Both the position numbers and the translations under genes were made by a program. Below the pieces are notes generated by a model that saw nothing but the letters and a program-made list of their open reading frames with translations, was not told the origin of the DNA and did not search any database. Shown here piece after piece: positions 8,440 through 18,179 of a stretch of DNA of 64,000 nt. Each line of letters opens with the position of its first letter. Positions within the stretch are counted from its first letter, which is position 1. The stretch comes from Ruminococcus bromii (GTDB taxonomy: Bacteria > Bacillota > Clostridia > Oscillospirales > Acutalibacteraceae): NCBI RefSeq assembly GCF_002834235.1, contig NZ_NNBY01000041.1, forward strand, positions 1-64,000, read 5' to 3'.

Positions 8440-10218
8440 TCAGTCTTCTTTATTGACAACCTTGATTCCGAGAACCTCAAGGCTTTCATCATCAACCTCT
8501 GCCGGACACGCAGACATAAGCTCGCTTGCATTCTGAACTTTCGGGAATGCCGTTACATCACGGAGGCTGTCAGCCTTGCACATAAGCATTGTAACACGGT
8601 CAAGACCGATACCCATACCACCGTGCGGCGGTGCGCCGTATTTGTAGGCTTCAACAAGGAATCCGAACTTTGCTTCGATTTCTTCATCGGTGAGCTTCAA
8701 AGCCTTGAACATCTTCTGCTGGAGTTCATAGTCTGTGATACGCATTGAACCGCTTGAAAGCTCAACACCGTTGAGTGTGAGGTCATAAGCCTTTGCAATA
8801 ACCTTTGACGGATCTGTGTCAAGGTACTGTAGGCACTCTTCCTTAGGCATTGTAAACGGGTGATGCATTGCAAGCCATTCGCCGCTTTCCTCATCATATT
8901 CAAAGAACGGGAAGTCAACAATCCAGAGGAACTTGAATACATCGGGGATAATGTCAAGACGCTTTGCAACAACAAGACGGAGTGCGCCGAGTGTTGAAAG
9001 AACCGTGCTGTTCTTGTCGGCAACGATGAGGATAACATCGCCCTTTTCCGCACCGAGTCTTTCGTAAATTGCCGAAAGCTCTTCTTCACTCATAAACTTC
9101 TTGAATGATGCGTTAGGCTCGTCAACCCATCTTACATAAGCAAGTCCCTTTGCGCCGATGCCCTTTGCATATTCTGTGAGCTTGTCAATTTCTTTTCTTG
9201 TGTAAACCGACGACGCATTCTTGGCAACAATTGCCCTTACAGAACCGCCGTTCTCAATTGCACTTGTAAATACGCTGAAACCGCAATTCTTAACAAGGTC
9301 CGAAATGTCCTGAATCTTCATGTCAAAACGGATATCGGGCTTGTCCGAACCGTAGCTTTCCATAGCCTCTTTGTAGGTCATTCTCTGGAAATGCTCCTCA
9401 AGGTCAATGTTTAAAACCTCTTTAAAAAGCTTTTTGAAGAAGCCTTCGTTGATTTCGAGAATTTCATCAACATCAACAAATGAAAGCTCCATATCAATCT
9501 GTGTGAATTCAGGCTGACGGTCTGCACGAAGATCCTCGTCACGGAAACATCTCGCAAGCTGAATGTAACGGTCAAAGCCCGCAAGCATAAGGAGCTGTTT
9601 GTAAATCTGCGGTGACTGAGGAAGAGCATAAAACTTGCCGTTGTGGATTCTTGACGGAACAAGGTAATCTCTTGCGCCCTCGGGAGTTGACTTGATCATC
9701 ATAGGAGTTTCAATTTCAACAAAGCCGTTGTCGTGGAAATAATCTCTTGCAACCTTTGCAATCTTACTTCTCATCATAAGATTGTTGAGAAGAGGACGGC
9801 GGCGAAGGTCAAGATAACGATATTTAAGTCTTAACTCCTCGTTTGTGTTTGTATCGTCAACAATTTCAAAAGGCGGCGTCTGTGCCTTTGAAAGCACACG
9901 CATATCGCTTACAACAACCTCGATATCGCCTGTGGGGATTTCGCTGTTTTTTGAACTTCTTTCGCAAACAACACCCTTTGCGGCAAGAACAAATTCACTT
10001 CTGCATGAAAATGCCTTATCAAAAATTTCTTTGTCTGTTTTGTCATTGAATGCAAGCTGAACAATGCCTGTGCGGTCACGCAAGTCAATGAAAATGAGCT
10101 GACCGAGGTCACGGCAACGCTGTACCCAACCGCAGACAGTTACCTCTCTGCCGACATCACCGATACGCAGATCTCCGCAATAATCGGTGCGTTTCATTCC
10201 TGTCATAAATTCTGCCAT
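8440..10218 (-). CDS. aspS: Aspartyl-tRNA synthetase
   Basis: A class II synthetase that charges tRNA-Asp. The 592-residue protein contains an N-terminal OB-fold anticodon-binding domain (VTVCGWVQRCRDLGQLIFIDLRDR), the class II core with motif 2 (FRDEDLRADRQPEF), the bacterial GAD insertion and motif 3 (GGMGIGLDRV). I set the start at the ATG at 10218, which has AAAGGAG 8 bases upstream, rather than at an in-frame codon at 10251. It follows hisS by 69 bases with an inverted repeat in between. I cannot tell whether it is the discriminating or non-discriminating type. Confidence 0.96.
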   Translation of the reverse strand: MAEFMTGMKRTDYCGDLRIGDVGREVTVCGWVQRCRDLGQLIFIDLRDRTGIVQLAFNDKTDKEIFDKAFSCRSEFVLAAKGVVCERSSKNSEIPTGDIEVVVSDMRVLSKAQTPPFEIVDDTNTNEELRLKYRYLDLRRRPLLNNLMMRSKIAKVARDYFHDNGFVEIETPMMIKSTPEGARDYLVPSRIHNGKFYALPQSPQIYKQLLMLAGFDRYIQLARCFRDEDLRADRQPEFTQIDMELSFVDVDEILEINEGFFKKLFKEVLNIDLEEHFQRMTYKEAMESYGSDKPDIRFDMKIQDISDLVKNCGFSVFTSAIENGGSVRAIVAKNASSVYTRKEIDKLTEYAKGIGAKGLAYVRWVDEPNASFKKFMSEEELSAIYERLGAEKGDVILIVADKNSTVLSTLGALRLVVAKRLDIIPDVFKFLWIVDFPFFEYDEESGEWLAMHHPFTMPKEECLQYLDTDPSKVIAKAYDLTLNGVELSSGSMRITDYELQQKMFKALKLTDEEIEAKFGFLVEAYKYGAPPHGGMGIGLDRVTMLMCKADSLRDVTAFPKVQNASELMSACPAEVDDESLEVLGIKVVNKED

Positions 10219-10240
10219 TGTATATGCTCCTTTATATGAA

Positions 10241-10274
10241 TCGGTCGGCATTTTTAATGTGCCTGACCGACCGA
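10241..10274. other. Inverted repeat between hisS and aspS
   Basis: TCGGTCGG (10241-10248) pairs with CCGACCGA (10267-10274). No U-tract follows on the minus strand, so it is more likely a processing or attenuating hairpin than a full terminator. Confidence 0.45.
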
Positions 10275-10287
10275 AAATTTTCTTTTA

Positions 10288-11580
10288 TTACTTATTTTTC
10301 TGTTCGTCGGAAAGCTGAATTTCGATGAACTTCTCCATGAAATGCCCGTCAAGAGTAACCTCGGCTGTTTCGCCTGTTTCCATATTCTTGACCTTGGCTG
10401 TGTTCTGCTCGATTTCGTTGTCGCCCAAAACGATTGAATATCTTGCGTCAATCTTGTCGGCATACTTCATCTGAGCACGAAGTCCTCTGCCGATAACATC
10501 GGTTTCGGCAATCATTCCGCAGCTGCGAACCTGTTTGATAAGCTCAAAAGCCTTAACCTTTGCGGCATCGCCCATTGTTGCAATGTAGAGCATACACTCG
10601 TCATTGTCGGGAATCTCAATGCCCTGCTTATCCATTACCATGAGAAGTCTTTCCATACCCATTGCGAAACCGAGGGAGGGAAGGTGCTTACCGCCGAGCT
10701 CCTCGATAAGACCGTCATAACGACCGCCGCCGCAAACAGTACCCTGAGCACCGATACAATCGGTTACAAACTCAAATACTGTCTTTGTATAGTAATCAAG
10801 ACCTCGTACAATTGTGGGATCAACCGTGTATTCAATGCCTGCGGCATCAAGATATTTCTGAACTGCGTCAAAGTGGTTTCTGCACTCGTCACAAAGATAG
10901 TCTGTAATCTTAGGTGCGTCCTTTGCAATCTCGGAACAGATAGGACTTTTGCAGTCGAGAATTCTCATCGGGTTTTTGTCAAGACGGGAAAGACAGGTGT
11001 CGCACAGCTTGTCCTTATAACCCTCAAAATATGATTTCAAAGCCTTGTGATATTCCGCACGGCAGGTCGGACAGCCGATAGAATTAATCTGAAGATGAAC
11101 GCTGTCAAGCTGAAGTCTGTTGATTACGGAGCTTACAAGGCTGATAAGCTCTGCGTCGGCAACAGGGTCCTGTGTGCCGTACTCCTCAATACCGAACTGG
11201 TGGAACTCACGAAGTCTGCCTGCCTGTGGCTTTTCATAGCGGTAGCATGAAACAAAGTAGCTTGCCTTAATCGGAAGTCCTTCGTTTTCAAGAGCGTGTT
11301 CAAGAACGGCTCTTGCCGCACCGGCTGTACCCTCGGGGCGAAGTGTTACGCTTTCGCCGCCCTTTGTGTCGAATGTGTACATTTCTTTCTGAACAACATC
11401 GGTTGTCTGACCAACGCCACGGGCAAAAAGCTCTGTGTGTTCAAACACGGGAGTTCTGATTTCTCTGAAACCGTAGGAGCGAGCCTCCTCACGCATAATC
11501 TTTTCAACAAACTGCCATTTGTAGCTTTCCTTCGGAAGAACATCTTCCGTACCCTTGATTTTCTTGGTTATAAGTGCCAT
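10288..11580 (-). CDS. hisS: Histidyl-tRNA synthetase
   Basis: A class II synthetase that charges tRNA-His. The 430-residue protein starts with the family hallmark MALITKKIKGTEDVLP. It carries motif 2 (SYFVSCYRYEKPQAGRLREFHQ), the histidine-binding segment (RGLDYYTKTVFE) and motif 3 (GFAMGMERLLM), then the C-terminal anticodon-binding domain. A CX2C...CX2C pattern (CPTC, CDTC and later CDEC) sits in the insertion domain, as in several clostridial enzymes. GGAGGG precedes the ATG. Only 116 bases separate it from mgsA, too little for a T-box. Confidence 0.97.
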   Translation of the reverse strand: MALITKKIKGTEDVLPKESYKWQFVEKIMREEARSYGFREIRTPVFEHTELFARGVGQTTDVVQKEMYTFDTKGGESVTLRPEGTAGAARAVLEHALENEGLPIKASYFVSCYRYEKPQAGRLREFHQFGIEEYGTQDPVADAELISLVSSVINRLQLDSVHLQINSIGCPTCRAEYHKALKSYFEGYKDKLCDTCLSRLDKNPMRILDCKSPICSEIAKDAPKITDYLCDECRNHFDAVQKYLDAAGIEYTVDPTIVRGLDYYTKTVFEFVTDCIGAQGTVCGGGRYDGLIEELGGKHLPSLGFAMGMERLLMVMDKQGIEIPDNDECMLYIATMGDAAKVKAFELIKQVRSCGMIAETDVIGRGLRAQMKYADKIDARYSIVLGDNEIEQNTAKVKNMETGETAEVTLDGHFMEKFIEIQLSDEQKNK

Positions 11581-11608
11581 TTTTCCCTCCGAAAATTACA
11601 ATCTTTTA

Positions 11609-11672
11609 TAGAAAAGGGAAACGAAAAAATTTCCCTAAAAAACACAACAATCGGGCAGTATTACACCACCCG
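11609..11672 (-). terminator. Two hairpins between mgsA and hisS
   Basis: On the minus strand CGGGTGG...CTGCCCG, followed by TTGTTGTGTTTTTT, forms a terminator-like hairpin after mgsA. A second one, GGGAAA-TTTTTTCG-TTTCCC followed by TTTT, lies just before hisS. Confidence 0.5.
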
Positions 11673-11696
11673 ATATGTAAAGCGAAAATAATTAAA

Positions 11697-12092
11697 TTAT
11701 TTGAGAATATTTCTCCAGTCAAGGTCGCCTCTTTCAAGACCGTGGATAAGCACCTCGGCAGTTGCAATGTTTGTTGCAACCGGAATGTTGTGCATATCGC
11801 AAAGACGGAGCATATTCATATCGTTAGGCTCGTTCGGCTTTGGATTGAGCGGATCTCTGAAAAATAGAAGCATATCAATCTCATTGCACGCAATTCTTGC
11901 CGCAATCTGCTGACTTCCGCCCTGAGAGCCTGCAAGGAATTTCTGAATTGTAAGACCTGTTGCCTCTGACACCATTTTGCCTGTTGTGCCGGTGGCGCAA
12001 AGGTTGTTGCGGCTGAGAACACCGCAGTAAGCAATGCAGAACTGCACCATCAGTTCCTTTTTTTCATCATGAGCTATAAGGGCTATATTCAT
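11697..12092 (-). CDS. mgsA: Methylglyoxal synthase
   Basis: MgsA converts dihydroxyacetone phosphate to methylglyoxal and phosphate, an overflow route that relieves sugar-phosphate stress. The 131-residue protein is of normal length and shows the family motifs: [10 protein letters not shown] at the start, the phosphate-binding ATGTTG, SGPLGGDQQ-like [12 protein letters not shown], the catalytic Asp in FFRDPL, and [15 protein letters not shown] precedes the ATG by a good distance. It is the last member of the mre-PBP2-minD-mgsA series often seen in Clostridia. Confidence 0.95.
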   Translation of the reverse strand: MNIALIAHDEKKELMVQFCIAYCGVLSRNNLCATGTTGKMVSEATGLTIQKFLAGSQGGSQQIAARIACNEIDMLLFFRDPLNPKPNEPNDMNMLRLCDMHNIPVATNIATAEVLIHGLERGDLDWRNILK

Positions 12093-12164
12093 ATATATTT
12101 CCTCCAGACATTTATTTCATATCAAATTAGTTTCAAAACTTTAACTCAAAATACCCCGCACAAA

Positions 12165-12905
12165 CTACCCTTTGAACGCAAGGGGAATATGTTTTCCCTC
12201 AAGCCTCTGTGCAAGACAGTCAAAAACGGACGCCGCCGCACTCCAGTTAAGTCCGGCAACACCTCGCTGAACAATCACCGAAATACGGATGTCAAACGGC
12301 ACAAGCGCAATAAGCTGTGTCTGTGTTGCGTCAATAACGCTGTCGAGGTCTTCATAAAAACCGAGCTGTGTAAAAAGCTTTCGGTCAAAGCGGTTGATAA
12401 CAAGTCGAATATTTGTTTTTCCCATTGACTCAAGCTTTCTTCTCACCTTAACCGCACCACGCACACCCGTCGGCTCTGCATTGGTAACAATCAAGGCTCT
12501 GTCGGCAGGAGCCGCCGCAGTTTCAAAGCCCGAACCGATTCCGGCAGGGGAGTCGATAAGGACAAAATCAAAGCTGTCCTTTACTGAGTTGACAAGTTGA
12601 GTAAACACCGAGGGACTGAGTTCGTTTTCGGTGTCAAAGGGAGCCGCCATAAGGTAGAGGTTCTCATTGTTTTTGCTTTTGTAAACAGCCTCACCGAATG
12701 TACAGTTGCCGCATACGGCATCCGACGCATCAAAAATTATGTCCTGCTCCATATCGAGCATAATGTCAAGACCACGCATTCCGCAGTCACAATCAATAAG
12801 CAAGACTCTTTTGCCCTGCTTTACAAGAGCAACGGAAAGACAAATGCAGACGGTTGATTTACCCGTTCCGCCTTTTCCCGACGCTACAACTATAACATTA
12901 TCCAT
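12165..12905 (-). CDS. minD: MinD-family ATPase
   Basis: MinD is a deviant-Walker ATPase that positions the division septum at mid-cell. The 246-residue protein has the deviant Walker A GKGGTGKST near the N-terminus, DCDCGMRGLD (switch I region) and the ILIDSPAG-type Walker B. It is shorter than typical MinD (about 265) and its last residues (RLEGKHIPLAFKG) do not show an obvious amphipathic membrane-targeting helix. It lies after mreBCD-PBP2, the usual place for minC-minD, but no minC is present. A ParA/MinD-like protein with another function is possible. Confidence 0.8.
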   Translation of the reverse strand: MDNVIVVASGKGGTGKSTVCICLSVALVKQGKRVLLIDCDCGMRGLDIMLDMEQDIIFDASDAVCGNCTFGEAVYKSKNNENLYLMAAPFDTENELSPSVFTQLVNSVKDSFDFVLIDSPAGIGSGFETAAAPADRALIVTNAEPTGVRGAVKVRRKLESMGKTNIRLVINRFDRKLFTQLGFYEDLDSVIDATQTQLIALVPFDIRISVIVQRGVAGLNWSAAASVFDCLAQRLEGKHIPLAFKG

Positions 12906-12926
12906 AATAAATTCTACCTCTGCTAT

Positions 12927-12955
12927 ATTCTATCACAAAATCCGTTAAAGAGCAA
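12927..12955 (-). promoter_or_regulatory. Putative minD promoter
   Basis: On the minus strand TTGCTC, 17 bases, TAGAAT. It sits about 22 bases before the minD start, giving minD its own transcription start apart from the mre block. Confidence 0.45.
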
Positions 12956-13176
12956 GAAACGAACATTATTTTTATCAGCCAAAATTTTTGTTGATATTTT
13001 AGTGATAGTTAATAAAATTATTCTTCATTTTTAACGGTTTGCACAATAATTTCATTGATTTTTAATGCTAAAAGCAAAAAATAAGTTTTTATTGTTTAGG
13101 CACTCAGCCACATTATGCGGTCAAAAATTCTTGGTTTTGTTTTAACACAGTGGATTTACAACCGTAAATTCAATTT
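12956..13176. other. AT-rich gap between minD and PBP2
   Basis: About 220 AT-rich bases with no credible reading frame. This is where minC would be expected from the order in other Clostridia; nothing like it is left. Confidence 0.5.
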
Positions 13177-15198
13177 TCAATTAAAATATGCGTCCAGTAA
13201 ATCCTTTGCAACCTGCATTGAATATCTGCCCTTTGCACCGTGTTCGATTACAACGGCAATTGCGACCTCGGGCTTTTCATACGGAGCATAGCAAATGAAT
13301 GTTGTATGGTCTGAGCCCGAGTTTTCAGCCGTACCTGTTTTGGCGGCAACCTTAACTTTATAATCACCGAACATATAATTTGCCGTACCGTTTTCGTCCT
13401 GAGTAACTCCGAGCATCGCCTTGCGAACAATATCAAGATTCTTCTTTGAAATTCCGCAATCACCGTAGCTTTCAACATCTGTCGATTTTACGGTTTTTGT
13501 CCGCTCATAATTTGTAACTTTATCAACAATGTGTGTTTTGAGCCTCTCACCGTTGTTGGCGATTGTCGCAACATAGGTTGCAAGCTGAACGGGAGTAAAT
13601 GCGTTGTCGGACTGACCGATTGCGGCTGAAACTGTGTTGCCGACCTGCCAATCTGTGCTGTCTCTGCCTGCAAGAGTTCCCTTTGATTCCTCAATTTCAA
13701 CACCCGTGTATTCACCGAACCCGAACTTCTGCGCATACAGATACATCGGTTCAATTCCGAGCCTTCTGCCCGTGTCGGCAAAAAAGTAGTTGCACGATTG
13801 TTCAATTGCACCCGTAACATCAAGACTGCCGTGATAGTGCATACACCTTACCACATTGGTAGGGTAAAAATCATAGTCCTGTTTGCAGTAGATTTTCGTT
13901 TTATCGGTTATGATTTTCTCCTCAAGAGCCGCACCCGCAACACACGGCTTGAACACCGAACCGCAGGCGAATGTTCCGACTGTTGCGCGGTTGTACATCG
14001 GAGAATTTTTGTTTTTGGAAAGTTTTACATAGTACGAGCCGTATTCGCTGTACCTGTTCAAATCGTATGTAGGATAGCTTGCCGCCGCAAGTACCGAAAA
14101 ATCCTTGACCGACAGCATTACAACTGCACCTGTTTCACAGTCCTCACCGTTATTTTTCTGTCCCGATTCCTTGCCCGCCTGTTTTGCCGCTTTGACATTT
14201 TCTTCAAGCGATTTTGCAGCGGTTTTCTGCAATTTTGAATCAATTGTAAGGTAGACCGTGTTACCCGGTTTTGCACTCTCGGTTTCAATGCTTTCAACAA
14301 GAGTTCCATCGGCATTTCGCTGAATAACCCTTGTTCCGCCCTTGCCTTTGAGGTCATCTTCACAGGCAAGTTCAATTCCGAATTTGCCTATCTTATCATC
14401 ATAGGAATAGCTTTTGCCCTGTTTTTTCAGCTCATTGTATTCATCCTCCGACAACGAACCGAGTGCGCCGAGAATGTGCGGTGCAAGGTCCGGGTCCGAA
14501 GCACCTCGTGTGAGATAGGTCTGAATTTCAACACCGCTCACACCCTGAGTATTTTCGCTGACGGCATTCACGGCACTTCGACTGATATTTTTGGCAAAAA
14601 CATACGGATTTGAATTTGAATAATTTTCAAGTTCCATATTGTAATGAATTGAAACGAGCGTTGTTTTTTGACTTATACTTAACCTGTCGGAAATTTTGTA
14701 GCGTTTTAAAAGTGCGTCAAAGCAATCATCGGCACTTGTGTTCCTGTCCATGTCAAGAAAATCCGATGACAGAAGTTTTTCCGCATCTTCTTCACGGCTT
14801 GTTTTATAAACGCAACTGCCGTCCGAGCCGACCGAAATCGGCAATGAATCTGTTCTTGTATCTCCCGTTTTTGTGAGAATATCAGCAAGCTCAAGTAAAA
14901 TTCCGTCAAGCCTGTCCTCCTCAATATAAAGCTTATTGAGGACTATTTTATACTTTGTGGTGTTTACAACAAGACCTACACCGTTGCGGTCAACGATTTC
15001 GCCCCTTGTTGCGTCGGTTTTTTCGGTATATCCCGTTGATTTTGCGGCAAGACTCTTGTAGCTTTTTCCCTGTACAAGCTGCCAATCGGCAAGCCTGATT
15101 GCAAAGCCTGCAAAAATTGCGGCTGTTATTATTATGCAGACTGTTGTTCTGCTCTTTTTACTTTTTTTGCCGTTTTTTCTGCTTTTGCCGAATCTCAT
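13177..15198 (-). CDS. mrdA: Penicillin-binding protein 2 (class B, elongation transpeptidase)
   Basis: A class B PBP that cross-links peptidoglycan in the elongasome with MreBCD and RodA. The 673-residue protein has a short basic N-terminus, one transmembrane helix, a dimerisation domain and a transpeptidase domain with SVFK (Ser414, Lys417), SCN (Ser468) and KTG (620-622). The start is the ATG at 15198, with GGGAGG just upstream; the open frame continues to 15324 but overlaps mreD. It follows mreD directly, supporting PBP2 rather than FtsI/SpoVD. Confidence 0.9.
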   Translation of the reverse strand: MRFGKSRKNGKKSKKSRTTVCIIITAAIFAGFAIRLADWQLVQGKSYKSLAAKSTGYTEKTDATRGEIVDRNGVGLVVNTTKYKIVLNKLYIEEDRLDGILLELADILTKTGDTRTDSLPISVGSDGSCVYKTSREEDAEKLLSSDFLDMDRNTSADDCFDALLKRYKISDRLSISQKTTLVSIHYNMELENYSNSNPYVFAKNISRSAVNAVSENTQGVSGVEIQTYLTRGASDPDLAPHILGALGSLSEDEYNELKKQGKSYSYDDKIGKFGIELACEDDLKGKGGTRVIQRNADGTLVESIETESAKPGNTVYLTIDSKLQKTAAKSLEENVKAAKQAGKESGQKNNGEDCETGAVVMLSVKDFSVLAAASYPTYDLNRYSEYGSYYVKLSKNKNSPMYNRATVGTFACGSVFKPCVAGAALEEKIITDKTKIYCKQDYDFYPTNVVRCMHYHGSLDVTGAIEQSCNYFFADTGRRLGIEPMYLYAQKFGFGEYTGVEIEESKGTLAGRDSTDWQVGNTVSAAIGQSDNAFTPVQLATYVATIANNGERLKTHIVDKVTNYERTKTVKSTDVESYGDCGISKKNLDIVRKAMLGVTQDENGTANYMFGDYKVKVAAKTGTAENSGSDHTTFICYAPYEKPEVAIAVVIEHGAKGRYSMQVAKDLLDAYFN

Positions 15199-15221
15199 AC
15201 CGAACCTCCCTTTCACAAAGA

Positions 15222-15725
15222 TTAAAGATTTTTGTTTAAAAATGCCGTGAGAAAATACAGTGGAATTGTCACGGCAAAGGTGTAAAGTATTCTTGAAATG
15301 TAGTGCCGTACAAACAACACGCAACCGCTGTCAAGCCCTGCAATCAAGACGCACAGCAGATAATAAATCAACATTACCGTCATCACCGCCGCAAACGAAA
15401 ACACGATAACGGTAACAAATGACGGTACAAAATATTTGCTGAATACAAAGTTTTCCGCATAGCAGACAATCGTAAGTGCAAAGGCAAAATAGCCGATACT
15501 GCCGTCAAATGAAATATCCGTCAGCACACCGCACAACGCACCGAAAATTACCGACGGCAAAGTGTTTTCAAAAGAAGCAATGCAGAGTGCAAGTGAAATC
15601 AACATAAGCGGTCTGCCGCCGAAAATTTCGGGAATTATAAAACCCGAACCCTGAAAAACATACAGAATTATTAACAACAGGGAATAGCCGAAAAATCGAA
15701 AAAAAGTTCTTGAAGCTCTCATCAT
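15222..15725 (-). CDS. mreD: Rod shape-determining protein MreD
   Basis: A 167-residue integral membrane protein with about five hydrophobic helices and almost no soluble domain, as expected of MreD, the membrane partner of MreC in the elongasome. Recognition rests on size, topology and position between mreC and PBP2, since MreD is poorly conserved. Its start overlaps the mreC stop (ATGA at 15722-15725), so the two are translationally coupled. Confidence 0.85.
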   Translation of the reverse strand: MMRASRTFFRFFGYSLLLIILYVFQGSGFIIPEIFGGRPLMLISLALCIASFENTLPSVIFGALCGVLTDISFDGSIGYFAFALTIVCYAENFVFSKYFVPSFVTVIVFSFAAVMTVMLIYYLLCVLIAGLDSGCVLFVRHYISRILYTFAVTIPLYFLTAFLNKNL

Positions 15726-16543
15726 TTTTCAACCTCGCCCTTGCCGTCAAAGTCGGTAATAATTGCGGCAGAGGTCACGGTGCGGATGTCCTCATACGGC
15801 TCAACAACAGCATAACGGGTTGTGTCATAGGAATTGAACTTCAGTTCTTTAACCTTGCCGATTATGAGATTTTTCGGATAAACTCCGCCTGTTCCCGAGG
15901 TTACAACAATGTCGCCTACTTTGATTTTGTTGTTCTCTGCAATCTTTGTCAGACAGGTAAGATTATCGTCACAATATTCAGCGTTTCCGCTTATGATTCC
16001 GTTGTCGGAAGTCTTTTTGTCAATTGCAGACGCTTTGGTGTCGGGAGAAAGAATTGTTCTTACCTGACAGGTTGTGAGTTCAACATCACTCACCCAGCCG
16101 ATAAGACCGTTTTCCGTGATTACGGGATCATTTTTTTCCACATTGTCTGCTGAACCCTTGTCAAGAGTGAACGAGTAGAAATCATCGTTCGCATCCCTTC
16201 TCAGCACACCTGCCGGAAGAATGTCATATGACGGATTTTCCTTTTTCAGCTCATAATATTTCCACAGCTTTGCATTTTCTTCCTTGGCGTCAAGGTAGTC
16301 AACAAGCTGTTCACGAAGTTCGGCATTTTCCTTTTTAAGCTGTTCGTTTTCTTTTTCAAGTTCTTCCTTTGACTTGTCGGAAGACGCCGCACCTGCGGTC
16401 AGCGTTGAAAGTCCTTTTGTAACCGTGTTTACCGCACCCGAAAAAATGTTACTGCCGTTATGAGAGAAAACACTCATCACAGTTAGTATGACGAGTGTAA
16501 TTATCAAAATTTTTGAGTTTTTATTATGTAAAAATTTTCTCAT
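15722..16543 (-). CDS. mreC: Rod shape-determining protein MreC
   Basis: The 273-residue protein has an N-terminal transmembrane segment (about 12-30), a coiled coil (about 55-95, EELEKENEQLKKENAEL) and the C-terminal beta-barrel domain with the conserved pattern PVITENGLIGWV and VGDIVVTSGTGGVYPKNL. MreC links the cytoplasmic MreB filament to PBP2 outside the membrane. It lies between mreB and mreD. A hairpin (16568-16599) lies in the gap to mreB and may set relative expression. Confidence 0.93.
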   Translation of the reverse strand: MRKFLHNKNSKILIITLVILTVMSVFSHNGSNIFSGAVNTVTKGLSTLTAGAASSDKSKEELEKENEQLKKENAELREQLVDYLDAKEENAKLWKYYELKKENPSYDILPAGVLRRDANDDFYSFTLDKGSADNVEKNDPVITENGLIGWVSDVELTTCQVRTILSPDTKASAIDKKTSDNGIISGNAEYCDDNLTCLTKIAENNKIKVGDIVVTSGTGGVYPKNLIIGKVKELKFNSYDTTRYAVVEPYEDIRTVTSAAIITDFDGKGEVEK

Positions 16544-16567
16544 ATCTCATATTTACATTACAAATAC

Positions 16568-16599
16568 GGTCGGGCGGTGTTTTTTCAATCTGCCCGACC
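16568..16599. terminator. Hairpin between mreB and mreC
   Basis: GGTCGGGC (16568-16575) pairs with GCCCGACC (16592-16599) around a T-rich loop. With no long U-tract after it on the minus strand it may be a partial terminator that lowers mreCD relative to mreB. Confidence 0.5.
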
Positions 16600-16617
16600 T
16601 TACTTTGTCGATTTTTA

Positions 16618-17628
16618 TTATCTGTCATGCTTGTACTGAACACCGAGCGGTTTGCCGAGTCTTTTGCCTGCACCGTCAACAACACAGTCAAGCGGTCTTT
16701 CGGCAATGTGAACAGGCATACCCGTCTGTTGCATAACAAGCATATCAAGTCCCTTGAGTAACGCACCGCCGCCCGTGAGCATAATACCGTGGTCGATTAT
16801 GTCGGCAGAAAGCTCAGGCGGAGTTTTTTCAAGAGTGGTTCTGATTGCCTCAACAATTGTTGCAAGCGGATCGGCAAGAGCCTCTCTGACCTCGGCTGAG
16901 GAAATTGTAATATCCTTGGGAAGTCCGTCAACAAGATTTCTGCCCTTGACAACAAGGTTTTTTTCTTCCTCACCCGGATATGCGGAGCCGATTTTCATTT
17001 TGATGTCTTCGGCAGTTCTTTCACCGATGAGGAGATTATATTTTCTTTTGACATAGGTTGAAATCGCCTCGTCAAACTTATCTCCGGCAACTCTTACGGA
17101 ACAGGCTGTAACAATGTCACCGAGAGAAATTACGGCAACCTCGCTTGTGCCTCCGCCGATGTCAACAACCATACTTCCGCACGGTTCGTCAACGGGCATA
17201 CCTGCGCCGATTGCGGCAGCCATTGGTTCTTCGATAAGAACAACGGGAGGCTTTGCACCAGCCTGATATGCGGCGTCCTCAACAGCCTTTCTCTCAACCT
17301 CGGTAACACCCGAAGGCATACAGATTATAACTCTCGGCTTGCTGAAAATCCCGGGTTTTACCGCCTTTTTGATAAAGTGCTGAAGCATTTTTGCGGTTAT
17401 TTTAAAATCGGCAATAACACCGTCTTTGAGCGGACGAACCGCAACTATGGAACCGGGAGTTCTGCCAATCATTTCTTTTGCCTGTGAGCCGACTGCAAGA
17501 ACCTCGTCGGTACGCATATCAACTGCGACAACGCTCGGTTCACGCAAAATTATTCCCTTTCCTTTAAGACAAACAAGAGTGTTTGCAGTTCCAAGGTCAA
17601 TTCCTATATCCTTTGAAAACGAAAACAT
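16618..17628 (-). CDS. mreB: Rod shape-determining actin homologue MreB
   Basis: MreB is the bacterial actin that guides lateral wall synthesis. The 336-residue protein shows the phosphate-1 motif [11 protein letters not shown], the family segment [11 protein letters not shown], phosphate-2 [15 protein letters not shown] and the adenosine-binding [21 protein letters not shown] precedes the ATG. It is the first gene of the mreB-mreC-mreD-PBP2 block, with a promoter candidate about 50 bases upstream. Confidence 0.96.
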   Translation of the reverse strand: MFSFSKDIGIDLGTANTLVCLKGKGIILREPSVVAVDMRTDEVLAVGSQAKEMIGRTPGSIVAVRPLKDGVIADFKITAKMLQHFIKKAVKPGIFSKPRVIICMPSGVTEVERKAVEDAAYQAGAKPPVVLIEEPMAAAIGAGMPVDEPCGSMVVDIGGGTSEVAVISLGDIVTACSVRVAGDKFDEAISTYVKRKYNLLIGERTAEDIKMKIGSAYPGEEEKNLVVKGRNLVDGLPKDITISSAEVREALADPLATIVEAIRTTLEKTPPELSADIIDHGIMLTGGGALLKGLDMLVMQQTGMPVHIAERPLDCVVDGAGKRLGKPLGVQYKHDR

Positions 17629-17677
17629 CCCACAGCCTCCTTTTACGCTGTAATACCCAAATGTATTTTACTCAGGC

Positions 17678-17707
17678 AGTATACTTTTATCATATATCTT
17701 TTCACAA
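17678..17707 (-). promoter_or_regulatory. Putative mreB promoter
   Basis: On the minus strand TTGTGA, 18 bases, TATACT, ending about 50 bases before the mreB start. Confidence 0.4.
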
Positions 17708-17738
17708 ATAAGGGCAATGATAAATTGTCGAAATTCTT

Positions 17739-18179
17739 TTATTTTTTACCCGTTGAGCCAAAACCGCCCTCGCCACGCTCTGTGTTGCCAAGCTCCGTAA
17801 CCTCTTCAACATCACACGGAACAACAGGAGCGATGACCATCTGACAAATTCTTTCAAACGGTTCAATCTCATAAGGCTTGTCCGAAACATTGCAAAGACC
17901 TGCGCAGATTTCTCCACGGTAGTCGCTGTCAACAACACCCACACCGTTTGAAAGGCAGATGCCGTGCTTGATTCCCAGACCGCTTCTTGCATAGAGAAAT
18001 GCGGCAACGCTGTTGTCGGGAAGTTCAATTGCTATACCTGTCGGAACAAGCACAAGTTGACCCGGATTGATTGTGATTTTTTCGTCAATGCAAGCATATA
18101 AATCCATACCGGCAGAACCGTTTGTGGCTCTTTTCGGGATTTTTGCATTGTCTTTTACCTTTTTTATTTTAACAGTCAT
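17739..18179 (-). CDS. dut: dUTP diphosphatase
   Basis: Hydrolyses dUTP to dUMP, preventing uracil incorporation into DNA and supplying dUMP for dTMP synthesis. The 146-residue trimeric-type enzyme has all five motifs: AGMDLYA, ARSGLG, NGVGVVDSDYRGE, RICQMV and GEGGFGSTG at the C-terminus. It lies between mreB and a U32-family gene on the same strand, with about 110 bases to mreB. Confidence 0.96.
   Translation of the reverse strand: MTVKIKKVKDNAKIPKRATNGSAGMDLYACIDEKITINPGQLVLVPTGIAIELPDNSVAAFLYARSGLGIKHGICLSNGVGVVDSDYRGEICAGLCNVSDKPYEIEPFERICQMVIAPVVPCDVEEVTELGNTERGEGGFGSTGKK

Noticed and set aside
11581-11696. T-box leader before hisS
   Set aside because: The gap is only 116 bases, is occupied by two simple hairpins and lacks the T-box core.
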